DNA of 64,000 nucleotides, from contig NZ_FOIZ01000001.1 in NCBI RefSeq assembly GCF_900109295.1, positions 1,922,001-1,986,000 on the forward strand, read 5' to 3'. The position numbers and the translations under genes were made by a program. Positions 28,195 to 38,799 of the stretch are shown here, one piece after another (position 1 is the first letter of the stretch; each line of letters opens with the position of its first letter). The notes beneath the pieces were generated by a model, which saw nothing but the letters and a program-made list of their open reading frames with translations, did no database searches and was not told where the DNA came from. Source of the DNA: Cognatiyoonia koreensis. GTDB taxonomy: Bacteria; Pseudomonadota; Alphaproteobacteria; Rhodobacterales; Rhodobacteraceae.

Positions 28195-31100
28195 CTAGAC
28201 CTCCTCGACCTCGATGACGCCACCAAGACTGCGCAACGCGCCCTTGATCTGCGGATTGACGGGAAAGTCCTGCCCCAGATCGAGTTCGACCTCGCCGGGC
28301 AGGTCGCTGTTCATCAGGCAGAAATAGATTGGCCCCCGCCCGCCCTTTACGTTGTCACGCATCGCGTTCTCAAGGATTGACGCGACCGAAGGGATGGCAT
28401 CCGGTGCGTCCAGAAATACGCGCAGCCCCGCGCTGACGGCATCGGTCACTGCCGTATCAATCGGACTGACTGACCGGCCCAACAATTTCAGTTGGTCGGC
28501 TTCCATCGTCGCTTCGCATTGCAAAACGACCTGCGACCCCGTGTCGAGATATTCACGTGCCGTTTCGAGCGTGTCCGAGAACATCGTGACCTCATACTGC
28601 CCCGTCGGATCAGAGAGTTGGACAAAAGCAAAACGATTGCCGCGGGCTGACTTGCGTTCCTGCCGGCCTGACACCGTCCCAGCCATCTTTACAATACACG
28701 CCCCCCGCTCGGCCTTGGCCGTCACATCATCTAGCGTCAGAACTTGCTGGCGTTTCAGCGCGCCCATGTAGTCATCAAGCGGATGACCCGACAGGTAGAA
28801 ACCGATCGCCTTGAATTCCTCGGCCAAACGCTCGGCAGGCAGCCAGTCATCACCACCTGCAAGGCGCGGTTCGGGAAGGTCTTCGCCCGCTTCACCGAAC
28901 AAAGACACCTGCGCGGAACTTTTCTGGTCATGAATTGCGGCCGAATAGGCCACCAATGCATCAAGCGAATTGAAGACACGCCGCCGGTTCGGATCGAGGA
29001 TGTCAAATGCACCCGCACGTGCCAGCATTTCCATCGGACGTTTGCCGACCCGTTTCAGATCGACACGGCGAGCCAGATCGAAAAGCGTGACGAACGGCTT
29101 GTCTGCGCGCCCTTCCACAATCAGCTTCATCGCTTCGACGCCGACGTTCTTCAAGGCACCAAGGCCATAGACCAGTTCCTGATCGACCACATCGAATGTC
29201 GCTTGCGAGCGGTTCACGCAAGGCGGGATGTAGTCGACGCCAAGACCCTTTTTCACTTCCTGAAAATAGACACCCAGCTTGTCGGTCAGGTGGATATCGC
29301 AATTCATCACGCCAGCCATGAACTCGACCGGATGGTTCGCCTTCAGCCATGCCGTCTGATAGCTGACGACGGCATAGGCAGCGGCGTGGGATTTGTTGAA
29401 ACCGTAGTTGGCGAACTTTTCCAGCAGGTCGAAGACTTCGCGCGCTTTCTTTGCGTCGACACCGTTCTTCTTTGCCCCTTCCTCGAACTTGGGGCGTTCG
29501 GCGTCCATCGCCTCTTTGATCTTCTTACCCATCGCGCGACGCAGCAGGTCTGCACCGCCAAGGCTATAGCCCGCCATGACCTGCGCGATCTGCATCACCT
29601 GCTCCTGATAGACGATGATGCCTTGGGTCTCTTCCAGAATGTAGTCAATCGACGGGTGGATCGACTCAAGTTCCTTCTGCCCGTTCTTCACCTCGCAATA
29701 GGTTGGGATATTTTCCATCGGTCCAGGCCGATACAGCGCGACAAGAGCCACGATATCCTCGATACAGGTCGGCTTCATACGCTTCAGGGCATCCATCATG
29801 CCGCTGGATTCAACCTGGAACACCGCAATGGTCTTGGCCGAAGCATAGAGCGCGTAGGATTTTTCATCATCCAGCGGGATATGCCCGATGTCGTTGATCG
29901 TGTTATCGGCGGGCTGGTAAAGCTCTGTCCCGTTTGCCGCGACGTGCAGGTCACGGCCGGATTTCTTAATCAGATCGACGGCGTTTTGAATGACTGTCAG
30001 CGTTTTCAGGCCAAGAAAGTCAAACTTCACCAGCCCTGCTTGTTCCACCCATTTCATGTTGAACTGGGTTGCTGGCATGTCAGAGCGGGGATCTTGATAT
30101 AGCGGCACCAGTTCATCCAGTGGCCTGTCGCCGATCACCACACCTGCCGCGTGGGTTGATGCGTTGCGCAGTAAACCTTCGACTTGTTGCGCGTAAGTCA
30201 GAAGGCGGTCGACGACTTCCTCGTTCTTGGCCTCTTCACGTAAGCGGGGTTCGTCAGCGAGGGCCTTTTCGATGCTGACCGGTTTGACACCTTCGACAGG
30301 GATCATCTTTGAAAGACGATCCACCTGCCCGTAAGGCATTTGCAGCACGCGTCCCACATCTCGGACGGCCGCTTTGGAGAGCAATGCGCCAAAGGTGATA
30401 ATCTGCCCGACCCTGTCACGGCCGTATTTTTCCTGAACGTATCGGATCACTTCCTCGCGCCGATCCATGCAGAAGTCGATATCGAAGTCGGGCATCGATA
30501 CACGTTCGGGATTTAGGAATCGTTCGAACAGCAATGAGTAGCGTAAAGGATCAAGATCGGTAATCAGCAGAGCATAAGCGACAAGTGAACCGGCTCCAGA
30601 TCCCCGCCCCGGTCCGACCGGAATGTGCTGATCCTTGGCCCATTTGATGAAGTCCGCAACGATCAGGAAGTAGCCGGGGAACCCCATGCCCTCAATAATC
30701 TTGAGTTCGAATTCAAGCCGATCTTCATATTCCTTGACCGGCGCGGCATGGGGAATGACGGCAAGACGCGCTTTCAAACCCTCCTCCGCCTGACGGCGCA
30801 ACTCTGCCACCTCGTCGTCTGCGAATTTCGGCAGAATCGGATCACGCTTGTAGGTTTTGAATGCGCATCGCTTTGCAATCTCGACCGTGTTCGCGATGGC
30901 CTCTGGCAGGTCCGCGAACAACGTCGCCATTTCTTGCGGTGTTTTCAGATAGTGCTGGGCGGTCAGTTTGCGGCGCGGCTCTTGCTGGTCGACATAGGCC
31001 CCTTGTGCGATACACAGCAGCGCATCGTGGGCCTCGTAAATGTCGGGTTTGGGGAAATAGACATCGTTGGTCGCGACTAGCGGCAGGTCCTTTGCATAGG

Positions 31101-31692
31101 CCATCTCGATAAAGCCGCGCTCTGAAAGTTTTTCGGCCTCGGGTTGCCCGCCTTCGTCTGGGTGGCGTTGCAATTCGATATACAGACGGTCGCCATAGAT
31201 CGAGGCAAGCTGGTCGACCAGATCTTCCGCCTTGGCGCGTTGGCCTTGCTGAAGAAGTCGTCCGACAGGACCATCCGGACCGCCAGTCAGGCAGATCAGC
31301 CCGGCGCTATGCGTGCTGAGTTCGGCGATTGTGACCTGCGGCAGTTGGCCTTCTGCATCCAGATAGGCACATGAATTCAGTTTCATCAGGTTCATGTAAC
31401 CCAGTTCGGACTGTGCCAGCAGGACGACCGGGGCCGGATCCGGCATTCGCTTGCCCGGTTCGGCGGCAAGATAGGTCACGTCGATCTGGCAACCGATGAT
31501 AGGCTGAATTCCGGCGCCGGCAGCGTACTCGGAAAACTCCAGCGCCGCGAACATGTTGTTTGTGTCCGTGATCGCGACGGCAGGCATGTCCATATTGGCG
31601 GCCATGCCAGGCAGGGATTTCACGGGAATCGCCCCTTCAAGAAGGGAATATTCAGTGTGCAGGCGCAGGTGGATGAATCGCGGATCAGACAT
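28195..31692 (-). CDS. dnaE: DNA polymerase III alpha subunit
   Basis: 1165 residues, the replicative polymerase. The order is an N-terminal PHP domain (FIHLRLHTEYSLLEGAIPV, AITDTNNMFAALEF), the polymerase core with catalytic Asp in PDFDIDFCMDRREEVI, GRGSGAGSLVAYAL, the KFDFLGLKTLTVIQ region, FNKSHAAAYAVVSYQTAWLK, then a helix-hairpin-helix region and an OB fold (VKMAGTVSGRQERKSARGN). The start was placed at ATG 31692 (MSDPRFIHL). Size and motifs match DnaE1. It is transcribed alone; I see no LexA-type GTTC repeat before it. Confidence 0.97.
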   Translation of the reverse strand: MSDPRFIHLRLHTEYSLLEGAIPVKSLPGMAANMDMPAVAITDTNNMFAALEFSEYAAGAGIQPIIGCQIDVTYLAAEPGKRMPDPAPVVLLAQSELGYMNLMKLNSCAYLDAEGQLPQVTIAELSTHSAGLICLTGGPDGPVGRLLQQGQRAKAEDLVDQLASIYGDRLYIELQRHPDEGGQPEAEKLSERGFIEMAYAKDLPLVATNDVYFPKPDIYEAHDALLCIAQGAYVDQQEPRRKLTAQHYLKTPQEMATLFADLPEAIANTVEIAKRCAFKTYKRDPILPKFADDEVAELRRQAEEGLKARLAVIPHAAPVKEYEDRLEFELKIIEGMGFPGYFLIVADFIKWAKDQHIPVGPGRGSGAGSLVAYALLITDLDPLRYSLLFERFLNPERVSMPDFDIDFCMDRREEVIRYVQEKYGRDRVGQIITFGALLSKAAVRDVGRVLQMPYGQVDRLSKMIPVEGVKPVSIEKALADEPRLREEAKNEEVVDRLLTYAQQVEGLLRNASTHAAGVVIGDRPLDELVPLYQDPRSDMPATQFNMKWVEQAGLVKFDFLGLKTLTVIQNAVDLIKKSGRDLHVAANGTELYQPADNTINDIGHIPLDDEKSYALYASAKTIAVFQVESSGMMDALKRMKPTCIEDIVALVALYRPGPMENIPTYCEVKNGQKELESIHPSIDYILEETQGIIVYQEQVMQIAQVMAGYSLGGADLLRRAMGKKIKEAMDAERPKFEEGAKKNGVDAKKAREVFDLLEKFANYGFNKSHAAAYAVVSYQTAWLKANHPVEFMAGVMNCDIHLTDKLGVYFQEVKKGLGVDYIPPCVNRSQATFDVVDQELVYGLGALKNVGVEAMKLIVEGRADKPFVTLFDLARRVDLKRVGKRPMEMLARAGAFDILDPNRRRVFNSLDALVAYSAAIHDQKSSAQVSLFGEAGEDLPEPRLAGGDDWLPAERLAEEFKAIGFYLSGHPLDDYMGALKRQQVLTLDDVTAKAERGACIVKMAGTVSGRQERKSARGNRFAFVQLSDPTGQYEVTMFSDTLETAREYLDTGSQVVLQCEATMEADQLKLLGRSVSPIDTAVTDAVSAGLRVFLDAPDAIPSVASILENAMRDNVKGGRGPIYFCLMNSDLPGEVELDLGQDFPVNPQIKGALRSLGGVIEVEEV

Positions 31693-31737
31693 AGAAACCA
31701 CCATATGTTGTGGGCAGAGGAGGAGGAAGCGCCAATT

Positions 31738-31757
31738 ACTTAGCTGATCAACTAAGT
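31738..31757. promoter_or_regulatory. Near-perfect 20-bp palindrome upstream of arsR-type gene
   Basis: ACTTAGCTGATCAACTAAGT: all bases pair except one symmetric pair. It lies 40 bp before the ArsR-family start and 46 bp from dnaE, in the right place for an operator of the regulator. Confidence 0.55.
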
Positions 31758-31787
31758 GTCTTGCGTTCTGCTTCGCGCCATGCAAAA

Positions 31788-31805
31788 GTTAGCACTATGG
31801 CTAAC
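31788..31805. promoter_or_regulatory. Palindrome GTTAGC-N6-GCTAAC across the start codon
   Basis: GTTAGCACTATGGCTAAC has perfect 6-bp arms and spans the ATG of the ArsR-family gene at 31797. It may be a second operator or an mRNA hairpin that hides the start. Confidence 0.4.
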
Positions 31806-32135
31806 CAATTAAATGCTTTCTTCTCAGCGCTTTCTGACCCTACCCGCAGGGCGGTGATCGAACGCCTCGCTTCGGGCGAGGCGACGGTCAGCGCATTGGC
31901 TGCGCCTCACGACATGGCACTACCGACTTTTCTACGACACCTGAAGGTGCTGGAAGACAGCGGACTTGTCCGGACCGTCAAAAAAGGGCGCGTACGCACC
32001 TGCCACATCGAAACCGGCCCCTTGATCGAAGCACAAGGCTGGTTGGCCTGGCAACGCGCTGTCTGGGAAGGACGCATGGACCGGCTGGACGCCCTGGCCA
32101 AGCAACTCGCAAAGGAGAGTAAAGATGGGAACTGA
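31797..32135 (+). CDS. ArsR-family winged-helix repressor
   Basis: 112 residues. The typical opening NAFFSALSDPTRRAVIERLA is followed by a helix-turn-helix region (EATVSALAAPHDMALPTFLRHLKVLEDSGLV, about 27-57) and a beta wing (RTVKKGRVRTCHIE). The Cys pairs of metal-sensing ArsR proteins are absent, so it belongs to the metal-independent group often paired with SRPBCC proteins. The start was fixed at ATG 31797. The downstream SRPBCC gene overlaps it by 11 bp. Palindromes at 31738-31757 and 31788-31805 suggest self-control. Confidence 0.9.
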   Translation: MANQLNAFFSALSDPTRRAVIERLASGEATVSALAAPHDMALPTFLRHLKVLEDSGLVRTVKKGRVRTCHIETGPLIEAQGWLAWQRAVWEGRMDRLDALAKQLAKESKDGN

Positions 32136-32589
32136 TACATCGTCATTCGACATGCAGCGCAATATGCCGCTGCCACCGGCAAAACTTTGGGAACTTCTCA
32201 TCTTTCCGGCCCACCGCGAAAAGTGGGGCGTACCTGACCCCAGCATGGTGCTGGAGATGGAAAATGTCGACACACGCGTTGGCGGGCTGGAACGGCACCG
32301 GTGCGGTCCGAAAGACAATCCGGAATTCATTGCAGAAACGCGCTGGTATGATCTGACGGTCCCCGAACGCGCGGTCTTTACCGAAACGCTCATCTTCGGC
32401 GGCGAAGCTGTCGCGACCTCGCTAGTGACCTACGCGCTATCGGGCGATGACACCTCGACACAGCTTTTCGTTACAGTCGCGGCGTCGTCTTTCAGCGGGC
32501 CCGAGACACTGGACGAGATGCAAGCGGGTTGGGGCGGCGGATTGGACCTGCTTGTGCAATATGCAGGACAGATACACGCACCGTCCTGA
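32125..32589 (+). CDS. SRPBCC (AHSA1-like) domain protein
   Basis: 154 residues with the START/AHSA1-like fold: a helix and strand start (MQRNMPLPPAKLWELLIFPAHREKWGVPD), the RVGGLERHRCGP loop, long antiparallel strands (AVFTETLIFGGEAVATSLVTYAL) and a C-terminal helix (EMQAGWGGGLDLLVQY). Such proteins bind small hydrophobic ligands. It overlaps the ArsR-family gene by 11 bp, a pairing seen in many bacteria in which the SRPBCC protein may act with the repressor. The ligand is unknown. Ribosome site AAAGGAG precedes ATG 32125. Confidence 0.88.
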   Translation: MGTDTSSFDMQRNMPLPPAKLWELLIFPAHREKWGVPDPSMVLEMENVDTRVGGLERHRCGPKDNPEFIAETRWYDLTVPERAVFTETLIFGGEAVATSLVTYALSGDDTSTQLFVTVAASSFSGPETLDEMQAGWGGGLDLLVQYAGQIHAPS

Positions 32590-32799
32590 GGCCCTGCAGG
32601 ACGCCCAAAGTTCGGGCGATTGCGAAGTATCCCTTACGATCTCAAGCCGTCGCAGTCGTCTGCAGGATGGAAATCGCAAACAGCCCTTGCAAAATTGCTC
32701 GCCGCCCGCTTTCCTGTCCCAAACAGAGTGCAGGTGTCTACGCCGCATCGACACTGCGTTACGCTCTGGGACCATCTGGTAAGGCGGCGGGTTAACATC
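32590..32799. other. 210-bp gap upstream of xdhA
   Basis: It holds no convincing gene. A 7-bp inverted repeat CGTCCTG...CAGGACG lies across the SRPBCC stop (32582-32603) without a T-run. The xdh operon promoter should be here; I recognise no known operator. Confidence 0.5.
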
Positions 32800-34152
32800 A
32801 TGCAAGTCACGTTTCTTCTGAACGGGGAGACTGTGGAGATTGAAACATCTCCGACGCACACCCTTTTGGATTGGTTACGCGAAGACCGTACGTTGTGCGG
32901 CACCAAGGAAGGCTGCAACGAAGGCGATTGTGGGGCATGCACCGTCATGGTCACCGATCATGACGGCCCTAAGGCGCTAAATGCCTGCATTCTGTTCCTG
33001 CCTCAGCTTCACGGCAAGGCCGTGCGGACTGTCGAAGGAATTGCAGGGCCGGATGGCGCATTGCATCCTGTCCAGAAGGCAATGATCGATCATCATGGCA
33101 GCCAATGTGGGTTCTGCACACCAGGCTTTGTCGTTTCCATGGCAGTTGCACACGCGAACGGTCGCCGCGATCATGACGACCAGCTTGCGGGAAACCTGTG
33201 TCGTTGCACCGGCTATGCTCCGATCGTGCGCGCAGCGGACGCTGCAGCCAACAAACCTGTCCCCGACTGGATGCAGGACACGCCCGAACATCAGGACGCG
33301 GCGTTCGCCCCGTCTGATCTGGACACACTTGCGAAGTGGTATGCCGCCCACCCCGATGCGACACTGATTGCAGGCGCGACGGACGTAGGGTTGTGGGTTA
33401 CAAAGCAGTTGCGTGATCTGGAAGAGGTCGCATTTCTGTATAATTGCAAAGAACTGGCAAAGGTTGTCGAAACCAAAACCACGTTTCGCTTTGGCGCTGC
33501 AGTCACGATGACGCAGGTATTGGAAACCGTCTCGGGACATTACCCGTCATATGCCGAAATGATCCGCCGCTACGGTTCGGTTCAGGTCCGCAATGCTGCA
33601 ACGATTGGTGGAAATATCGCCAACGGCTCGCCCATCGGGGATAACCCACCTGCCCTAATCGCGCTTGGTGCGACCTTGCATCTGCGCAACGGGGACGAAA
33701 CTCGGGAAATCCCGCTCGAAGACTTCTTTCTGTCTTACGGAAAGCAGGACCGCGCACCAGGTGAACTGGTCACCGCGATCACCGTCCCAAAGGGAGTTGA
33801 TGCGCTTCGGTGCTACAAGCTGTCCAAGCGGTACGATCAGGATATTTCGGCGGTCTGCGGCTGTTTCAATATCACTGTGACAGACGGTTCGGTGTCAGAT
33901 GCAAGGATCGCATTCGGCGGCATGGCGGGCATCCCGCAACGCGCAAAGGCGGTCGAGGCCGCGCTGGTGGGCAAACCGTGGACTGAAGAGACGGTAACCG
34001 CTGCCTTGCCTGCGTTCGCCGAAGACTTCACACCCATGAGTGACATGCGCGCATCCGCCGACTATCGTCTGACTGCCGCCACGAATATGTTACAACGTTA
34101 TTTCGCGGACATCGCTGGCCAACGGGTCGATCTGCTACAGGTCACGGCATGA
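32800..34152 (+). CDS. xdhA: Xanthine dehydrogenase small (Fe-S/FAD) subunit
   Basis: 450 residues. The N-terminal plant-type 2Fe-2S domain has Cys33, 39, 44 and 47 ([16 protein letters not shown]) and a later Cys. A second 2Fe-2S domain follows with CGFCTPGF and CRCTGY. From about residue 170 there is a FAD domain ([28 protein letters not shown]) and the CO-dehydrogenase flavoprotein C-terminal part. It moves electrons from the molybdenum subunit to NAD+. The start was set at ATG 32800 (MQVTFLLNG). The stop overlaps the xdhB start by 4 bp. Confidence 0.96.
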   Translation: MQVTFLLNGETVEIETSPTHTLLDWLREDRTLCGTKEGCNEGDCGACTVMVTDHDGPKALNACILFLPQLHGKAVRTVEGIAGPDGALHPVQKAMIDHHGSQCGFCTPGFVVSMAVAHANGRRDHDDQLAGNLCRCTGYAPIVRAADAAANKPVPDWMQDTPEHQDAAFAPSDLDTLAKWYAAHPDATLIAGATDVGLWVTKQLRDLEEVAFLYNCKELAKVVETKTTFRFGAAVTMTQVLETVSGHYPSYAEMIRRYGSVQVRNAATIGGNIANGSPIGDNPPALIALGATLHLRNGDETREIPLEDFFLSYGKQDRAPGELVTAITVPKGVDALRCYKLSKRYDQDISAVCGCFNITVTDGSVSDARIAFGGMAGIPQRAKAVEAALVGKPWTEETVTAALPAFAEDFTPMSDMRASADYRLTAATNMLQRYFADIAGQRVDLLQVTA

Positions 34153-36494
34153 GTGTCGCAAAGCCCCTGCCCCACGATGCAGCGCGTCTGCATGTCACAG
34201 GTAGCGCCCGTTATGTCGATGACCTGCCAGTCCCGGCCCAGACATTGCATCTTGCCTTTGGCATGTCAGAGATCGCGGCAGGTCAGATCGTTTCAACGGA
34301 CCTTGCAGATGTGCGCGCTGCGGACGGCGTGGTCGCCGTCATGACTGCAGCGGACTTGCCATTCGCGAACGATGTCTCGCCTTCTGCACATGATGAGCCT
34401 CTGCTTGCTACCGATCGGGTTCACTATGTCGGTCAACCTATCTTTCTTGTCGTTGCCAAATCGCATCTTGCCGCCCGAAAGGCGGCACGTCTTGGCAAGA
34501 TCGACATTGCTGAAGAAAAACCGATTCTGTCGATCGAAGAGGCACTCGCTGCAAACAGCCGTTTCGAGGATGAACCCCGTGTCTGGACGAAAGGTGATGT
34601 TTCAGCAGCGCTGGAAAGTGCGCCCCGCCGATTGAAAGGCCGCATTGAAATCGGCGGCCAGGAACATTTCTACCTTGAAGGCCAAGCCGCACTGGCACTG
34701 CCGCAGGAAGGTGGCGACATGGTCGTCCACGCATCCACGCAGCATCCAACCGAAATCCAGCACAAGGTCGCAGAAGCGTTGGGCGTACCCATGAACGCAG
34801 TGCGCTGCGAAATCCGTCGCATGGGCGGCGGCTTTGGTGGCAAGGAAAGCCAAGGCAACGCCTTGGCCGTGGCCTGCGCAGTTGCCGCACGCGAAACCGG
34901 CCGACCCTGCAAGATGCGCTATGATCGCGATGACGACATGATGATCACAGGCAAGCGTCACGATTTCCGGATAGATTACGACGTCGGTTTTGATGACGCG
35001 GGGCGGGTGACTGGGGTCGATTTCATACAGGCCACGCGCTGCGGCTGGGCGATGGATCTGTCACTGCCCGTCGCCGACCGCGCGATGCTCCACGCAGACA
35101 ATGCATACCATCTCCCGTCCGCCCGGATCACGTCTCATCGGTTGAAAACGAACACACAAAGCGCCACGGCATTTCGTGGCTTTGGTGGGCCACAAGGCGT
35201 TCTTGGGATCGAACGGGTGATGGATGCAATCGCGCACGACCTATCACTTGATCCTGCGATTGTGCGGCAGCGCAACTACTATACGGCGATGCACAACGAC
35301 GCGACGAAGCCTGCGCAATCCAAAAGCCGAGGCACCCGTTTCGGAGCTGCCCACTCGCCCAAACCGGCCACGCAGGTAACGCCTTACGGCATGCCGGTCA
35401 CCGATTTCATCCTGCATGAAATGACAGAGGCGCTACTTGTCACTGCCGACTATGACGCGCGACGCGCCGCCATTGCGGAATGGAACGCGAATAATCCTTT
35501 TCTAAAAAAGGGCATCGCCTTCAGTCCCGTCAAATTCGGCATTTCTTTTACGTTGACCCACCTCAACCAAGCAGGGGCACTGGTCCACGTGTATCAGGAC
35601 GGGTCGATTCACATGAATCACGGTGGCACCGAAATGGGCCAGGGCCTGTTCCAGAAGGTCGCTCAGATCGCTGCAGCGCGCTTTGGCGTCGATGTTGCCG
35701 CGGTCAAGATCACCGCGACAGACACCGGCAAGGTGCCCAACACCAGCGCGACTGCTGCTTCGTCGGGCACAGACCTGAACGGTATGGCTGTCGCTGCGGC
35801 CTGCGATGAAATCCGCGAACGGATCAGTGATTGCCTGAAAATGCTCTATCAAGCCGTTGAGGTGGTCTTCGCCGACGGCTATGTCACGGTAGGCGATGAA
35901 CGACTGACATTCGCCGCGGCGGCGGGTCTGGCTTATGAAAACCGCGTCAGTTTGTCGGCAACCGGTTTTTACAAAACACCGGATCTGTCCTGGGACAGGA
36001 TCAAAGGAAAGGGCCGTCCGTTCTTTTACTTCGCCCAAGGCTGTGCAGTAACAGAGGTCGTGATCGACACGCTGACGGGCGAAAACCGCATCCTGCGCAC
36101 TGACATTCTACATGATGCGGGCACCTCGCTAAATCCTGCGTTGGACCTTGGCCAGATCGAAGGGGGATACGTCCAAGGTGCCGGTTGGCTCACCACGGAA
36201 GAACTTGTCTGGGACGACAAGGGGCACCTGCGCACCCATGCACCAGCGACCTACAAAATCCCCGCGTGCTCTGACCGGCCGCAACAATTCAACGTCGCAC
36301 TTTGGGACCAGCCTAATCCGGCGCAGACGATCTATCGCTCTAAGGCGGTCGGTGAACCACCTCTTATGCTGGGGATTTCAGCCTATCTTGCACTGTCAGA
36401 CGCGATATCCGCCTGCGGTGACGTCTACCCGTCACTTGATGCTCCCGCGACGCCGGAACGAATTCTGAAAGCCGTAGATCGGGTGCGCCTGTGA
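34149..36494 (+). CDS. xdhB: Xanthine dehydrogenase large (molybdopterin) subunit
   Basis: 781 residues; carries the molybdenum cofactor and oxidises hypoxanthine and xanthine to urate. Seen: [17 protein letters not shown] at the start, [29 protein letters not shown], the [11 protein letters not shown]rg-containing motif typical of xanthine dehydrogenases, [16 protein letters not shown], and the active-site region [12 protein letters not shown] near residue 737 with the catalytic Glu. Both ends overlap neighbours by 4 bp (xdhA, xdhC). Confidence 0.96.
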   Translation: MSVAKPLPHDAARLHVTGSARYVDDLPVPAQTLHLAFGMSEIAAGQIVSTDLADVRAADGVVAVMTAADLPFANDVSPSAHDEPLLATDRVHYVGQPIFLVVAKSHLAARKAARLGKIDIAEEKPILSIEEALAANSRFEDEPRVWTKGDVSAALESAPRRLKGRIEIGGQEHFYLEGQAALALPQEGGDMVVHASTQHPTEIQHKVAEALGVPMNAVRCEIRRMGGGFGGKESQGNALAVACAVAARETGRPCKMRYDRDDDMMITGKRHDFRIDYDVGFDDAGRVTGVDFIQATRCGWAMDLSLPVADRAMLHADNAYHLPSARITSHRLKTNTQSATAFRGFGGPQGVLGIERVMDAIAHDLSLDPAIVRQRNYYTAMHNDATKPAQSKSRGTRFGAAHSPKPATQVTPYGMPVTDFILHEMTEALLVTADYDARRAAIAEWNANNPFLKKGIAFSPVKFGISFTLTHLNQAGALVHVYQDGSIHMNHGGTEMGQGLFQKVAQIAAARFGVDVAAVKITATDTGKVPNTSATAASSGTDLNGMAVAAACDEIRERISDCLKMLYQAVEVVFADGYVTVGDERLTFAAAAGLAYENRVSLSATGFYKTPDLSWDRIKGKGRPFFYFAQGCAVTEVVIDTLTGENRILRTDILHDAGTSLNPALDLGQIEGGYVQGAGWLTTEELVWDDKGHLRTHAPATYKIPACSDRPQQFNVALWDQPNPAQTIYRSKAVGEPPLMLGISAYLALSDAISACGDVYPSLDAPATPERILKAVDRVRL

Positions 36495-37234
36495 AACACG
36501 TTCGCGTCACCGTAACAAAAACGGCAGGGTCTGTCCCGCGCGACAGCGGCACGCAAATGATGGTGTTCGCCGACCATATCGAAGGCACGATTGGCGGTGG
36601 GGCACTGGAATGGCAAGCAATGTCCTTGGCCCGCGCGATGCTTCAAAAGGGTCAGACGACAGCCACCCAGACGATACCGCTTGGCCCGGCTCTGGGGCAA
36701 TGCTGCGGCGGGTCGGTAACACTGACATTCGATGCCGATGCACCTATGACGGTTGATATCGCACGTCCGGTCTGGATTTTCGGGGCCGGTCACGTCGGCC
36801 GCGCCCTTGTCGGTGTGCTTGCCCCCCTGCCCGACATCGCCGTGACATGGATCGACACAGAAGAAACACGATTTCCGAAAGTGCCGGACAGTGTGGACCA
36901 GCTTGTCGCCAGTGATCCAGTCGCTGTCGTCAAACACGCACCTGCGAACGCGGAGCATCTGATCCTGACCTACAGCCATGATCTCGACCTCGCGCTGTGT
37001 CACGCAATCCTGTCGCGATCCTTCGGCGCGGTTGGACTGATCGGGTCTGCGACCAAATGGGCGCGGTTCCAAAAGCGCCTTGCAACCCTTGGCCATCCTG
37101 CGGAACAGATTGCACGCATTGCGTGCCCGATTGGCGATCCAACCCTTGGAAAACACCCGCAAGCGATTGCAATCGGGGTTGCCACGGCCTTGTTGGGTGG
37201 GTTTGATCGTCAGCGGGATAAGGGGACGGGATGA
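36491..37234 (+). CDS. xdhC: Xanthine dehydrogenase accessory protein XdhC
   Basis: 247 residues. XdhC binds molybdenum cofactor and inserts its sulphurated form into XdhB. N-terminal part: VTKTAGSVPRDSGTQMMVF, IGGGALEWQAM, and LGPALGQCCGGSVTLTF with the Cys pair. C-terminal Rossmann part: VWIFGAGHVGRALVGVLAPL, SHDLDLALCHAIL, GLIGSATKWARFQKRL. It overlaps xdhB and the ABC ATPase by 4 bp each, binding the enzyme and transport genes into one unit. Confidence 0.95.
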   Translation: MKHVRVTVTKTAGSVPRDSGTQMMVFADHIEGTIGGGALEWQAMSLARAMLQKGQTTATQTIPLGPALGQCCGGSVTLTFDADAPMTVDIARPVWIFGAGHVGRALVGVLAPLPDIAVTWIDTEETRFPKVPDSVDQLVASDPVAVVKHAPANAEHLILTYSHDLDLALCHAILSRSFGAVGLIGSATKWARFQKRLATLGHPAEQIARIACPIGDPTLGKHPQAIAIGVATALLGGFDRQRDKGTG

Positions 37235-38748
37235 CCGAGTCGTTGCTGACATTGCATGGCCTGACAAAGGCCTATCCGGGTGTGATCGCGAACAAGGACG
37301 TGTCGTTTGAAATCATGCCTGGCGAAATTCACGCGCTACTTGGCGAAAATGGTGCCGGCAAGTCAACGCTCGTAAAGACGATCTATGGGCTTGTGAAACC
37401 GGACAGCGGTTCGATGACGTTGCTTGGCCGCCCATTCGCACCGACTGAACCGCGCATGGCGCGCGCGTCTGGTGTTGCGATGGTATTCCAGCATTTTTCC
37501 CTGTTCGATGCGCTGAGCGTGGCCGAAAACATCGCCCTTGGCATGGAAAATCCCCCGCCCCAGCGCACGATTGCAGCGCAGGTGCGCGACGTGTCTGGCA
37601 AGTACGGCCTGCCGCTTGATCCTGACCGGATCGTCGGCGATCTGTCCGCCGGTGAACGCCAGCGTGTCGAGATCATCCGCTGTCTGTTGCAAGATCCAAA
37701 ACTGTTGATCATGGATGAACCGACCAGCGTGCTGACGCCGCAGGAGGTCGAAATCCTGTTCGAAACGCTCCGCAAGTTGGCGCAGGACGGCACGGCGATC
37801 CTTTATATTTCACACAAGCTGGAAGAAATTCGCGCCCTTTGTGAAAACGCCACGATCCTGCGCATGGGCGCTGTCGTCGGTGATTGCGATCCGCGCGATA
37901 CATCCGCACGCGACATGGCCGAGATGATGGTGGGCAGTGTACTCCATATTCCCGATCGCGCGGCGAAACCGGATGGTGAGGTCCTGCTGGAACTACGCGG
38001 TTTGACCGCCAATGCACCGCATCGTTTCGGGACGGCTCTGAAAGACATCTCTTTAACTGTCAAGGCGGGCGAGGTGTTCGGAATCGGCGGCGTCGCCGGA
38101 AACGGGCAAGACGAATTGGTCGCAGCGCTGTCAGGCGAAATGCGTACAAAAGCAGGCATGGTCTGGCTGAAAGGTGCTGACATCAGCACGGCCTCCGTCA
38201 ACGCGCGCCGCGCCAAAGGCCTGCTTGTCGCGCCCGAAGAACGGATGGGCCATGCCGCTGCCCCGGACATGACGCTTGTCGAAAACGCCGTTCTGACAGC
38301 TGTGACCCGTAAGCATCTGGCAAAGCGCGGTTTTGTGGATTGGCCAAAGTCCCGCGGTTTCGCCCAATCCATCATCAAGACCTTTGACGTGCGCACCCCT
38401 GGCGCGGACAACATGGCCCGGTCACTGTCGGGCGGAAACCTACAGAAATTCGTGATCGGCCGAGAGGTCATGCAAGAACCCGATGTATTGATTGTAAATC
38501 AACCGACATGGGGTGTGGATGCCGCCGCAGCTGCTGCGATCCGGCAGGCCCTCCTCGATCTTGCAACAAGTGGCGTAGCCGTTGTCTGCATCAGTCAGGA
38601 TTTGGATGAACTGATGGAAATTTCAGACACGTTCGCAGCGTTGAACGAGGGCCGCCTGTCTGCACCGCGCTTGGCAAAAGGGCTGACTGTCGAAGAGATC
38701 GGCCTGATGCTTGGCGGCGCTCATGACATCGAGGTGGCTCATGTCTGA
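37231..38748 (+). CDS. Nucleoside/purine ABC transporter ATPase, double domain
   Basis: 505 residues with two fused ABC ATPase domains, the form used by BMP-type nucleoside and sugar importers. First domain: Walker A GENGAGKST near 37-45, signature LSAGERQRVE near 138, Walker B LLIMDEPTSVLTP. Second domain: a degenerate Walker A GVAGNGQDE, signature LSGGNLQKFVIGRE, then DVLIVNQPTWGVD. The second site lacks the normal Walker A Lys, as is usual in this family. It overlaps xdhC and is followed by two permeases and a BMP binding protein. Confidence 0.94.
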   Translation: MTESLLTLHGLTKAYPGVIANKDVSFEIMPGEIHALLGENGAGKSTLVKTIYGLVKPDSGSMTLLGRPFAPTEPRMARASGVAMVFQHFSLFDALSVAENIALGMENPPPQRTIAAQVRDVSGKYGLPLDPDRIVGDLSAGERQRVEIIRCLLQDPKLLIMDEPTSVLTPQEVEILFETLRKLAQDGTAILYISHKLEEIRALCENATILRMGAVVGDCDPRDTSARDMAEMMVGSVLHIPDRAAKPDGEVLLELRGLTANAPHRFGTALKDISLTVKAGEVFGIGGVAGNGQDELVAALSGEMRTKAGMVWLKGADISTASVNARRAKGLLVAPEERMGHAAAPDMTLVENAVLTAVTRKHLAKRGFVDWPKSRGFAQSIIKTFDVRTPGADNMARSLSGGNLQKFVIGREVMQEPDVLIVNQPTWGVDAAAAAAIRQALLDLATSGVAVVCISQDLDELMEISDTFAALNEGRLSAPRLAKGLTVEEIGLMLGGAHDIEVAHV

Positions 38749-38799
38749 CGTACGCTTGACGCACGCTGGCATTTGCCCCGAATTCTCGGAGGGCATTGC

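Noticed and set aside
34149..36494. Possibility that XdhB is a CO dehydrogenase large subunit
   Set aside because: The [10 protein letters not shown] motif and the XdhC partner fit xanthine dehydrogenase; the CO dehydrogenase signature with Cys in the active-site loop is not seen.
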